Positions 5,208-5,662 of a stretch of 5,662 nt of DNA are shown one piece after another (position 1 is the stretch's first letter; every line of letters begins with the position of its first letter). Source of the DNA: Nitrospinota bacterium (GTDB lineage: Bacteria > UBA8248); NCBI GenBank assembly GCA_029937135.1, contig JAPYQX010000052.1, positions 6,922 to 12,583 of the forward strand, given 5' to 3'. Under the pieces are notes generated by a model. The model saw only the letters and a program-made list of their open reading frames with translations, was not told where the DNA came from and ran no database searches. The translations under genes and the position numbers were made by a program.

Positions 5208-5639
5208 TTGCCCGATCAAATTTCCTACGCGGGCTGGGACGCCCTCGCCGAGGGCGCCGAGCGCGAGATAACGATGGGGCCCCTCACCCGCACGAATTTT
5301 GTCCGCTTCTCGGGGGCGAACGGTGATTTCAACCCGAATCACCACGACGAGATTTATGCGATCAGGGCGGGATTCGACAAAATTTTCGCGCCGGGGATGC
5401 TTCAGGGCGGCTATCTCGCGCGGCTGATATCGGAGTGGGTGGGGCCGGGCGCCCTGCGCTCTCTCCGTATCCGTTTCTCGGCGCAGGCCTGGCCGGGGGA
5501 CATGGTGATCTGCCGGGCGAAAGTGACCCGCCGTTTCGAGGAAGCGGGCGAGCGGCGCGTCGAAATCGAGGCCGAGGCCCACAAACAGCACGGCGACACT
5601 CTTATCACAGGGAACGCGGTCGCCGCGCCGCGCTCCTGA
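5208..5639 (+). CDS. MaoC-like (R)-specific enoyl-CoA/ACP hydratase-dehydratase, HadB-like catalytic half
   Basis: A 143-residue hot-dog protein of the MaoC/(R)-hydratase family. The hydratase-2 motif is intact: FSGANGDFNPNHHDE (34-48), with catalytic Asp40 and His45, followed by the Ala-rich helix and FAPGMLQGGYLARLI (60-74). The LRSLRIRFSAQAWPGD strand (83-98) is typical of the family's substrate-cap and dimer region. It would hydrate trans-2-enoyl thioesters to (R)-3-hydroxyacyl thioesters or run the reverse dehydration. The start is TTG at 5208, five bases after the previous stop, with AAGGAG at 5194-5199 inside the end of the upstream gene. The tight pairing with a degenerate hot-dog partner indicates a heteromeric hydratase. 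Whether it serves fatty acid synthesis or acyl-CoA breakdown is open; the nearby acyl-CoA dehydrogenase favours acyl-CoA metabolism. Confidence 0.92.
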   Translation: MPDQISYAGWDALAEGAEREITMGPLTRTNFVRFSGANGDFNPNHHDEIYAIRAGFDKIFAPGMLQGGYLARLISEWVGPGALRSLRIRFSAQAWPGDMVICRAKVTRRFEEAGERRVEIEAEAHKQHGDTLITGNAVAAPRS

Positions 5640-5658
5640 CGCCAACAAAGAGGATTAC

Positions 5659-5662
5659 ATGC
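5659..5662 (+). CDS. Start of a further gene, cut off by the window edge
   Basis: An ATG at 5659-5661 is preceded by AAAGAGGA (5647-5654), a good ribosome site five bases from the start, 19 bases after the MaoC stop. Only one codon is visible, so the product is unknown. Its spacing suggests it continues the same transcription unit. Confidence 0.5.

Noticed and set aside
4953..5648. 231-codon minus-strand frame across the two MaoC genes
   Set aside because: It spans two well-supported plus-strand genes and their junction and shows no recognisable domain.

Overview
This is a GC-rich bacterial window holding seven protein genes and the first codon of an eighth. The organism is probably a Gram-negative, selenocysteine-using bacterium. 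The evidence is the high GC content, clear Shine-Dalgarno sites, frequent GTG/TTG starts, a signal peptide on the pentapeptide-repeat protein, and a selD gene with an in-frame UGA where SelD proteins carry their active-site Cys or Sec. An uncultured proteobacterial or deltaproteobacterial-type lineage would fit, but the sequence does not fix the taxon.

Left part (1-1030). A small DUF1330 gene on the minus strand diverges from a secreted pentapeptide-repeat gene on the plus strand. The shared 154-bp spacer carries a nested dyad symmetry flanked by one TAAAAT box for each direction. The pentapeptide gene is interrupted by an in-frame TAG at 927-929. The frame stays open for 29 more codons, which encode two or three further repeats and a family-like Cys-rich C-terminus. 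Removing that single codon restores a perfect five-residue periodicity.

Middle part (1030-2412). selD (selenophosphate synthase) lies on the minus strand and converges on the pentapeptide gene. Its true reading frame runs from a GTG at 2127, through UGA (Sec20), to the stop at 1030. A conventional ORF caller loses the first 68 residues, including the catalytic Sec and Lys. A hairpin just after the UGA fits the general bacterial SECIS layout. The 285-bp region upstream separates selD from the rightward genes. It holds weak promoter candidates, a hairpin and a 15-bp direct repeat with 21-bp spacing.

Right part (2413-5662). Four plus-strand genes follow, with the start of a fifth: a D-2-hydroxyacid dehydrogenase, an acyl-CoA dehydrogenase 12 bp downstream, then after a 192-bp gap with its own promoter candidate, two MaoC/hot-dog proteins 5 bp apart. 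The first MaoC protein looks like the degenerate FAS1-type half and the second carries the intact D-x-N-P-x-H hydratase motif, so together they look like a HadA/HadB-style heteromeric (R)-hydratase. The cluster points to acyl-CoA catabolism or modification (dehydrogenation then hydration of an acyl-CoA, with a linked 2-hydroxyacid/2-ketoacid step), but the substrate cannot be read from the sequence.

The strongest observations are the selenocysteine-containing SelD with its SECIS candidate and the single-codon amber interruption in the pentapeptide protein. I see no CRISPR array, tRNA, rRNA, insertion sequence or clear novel defence system.
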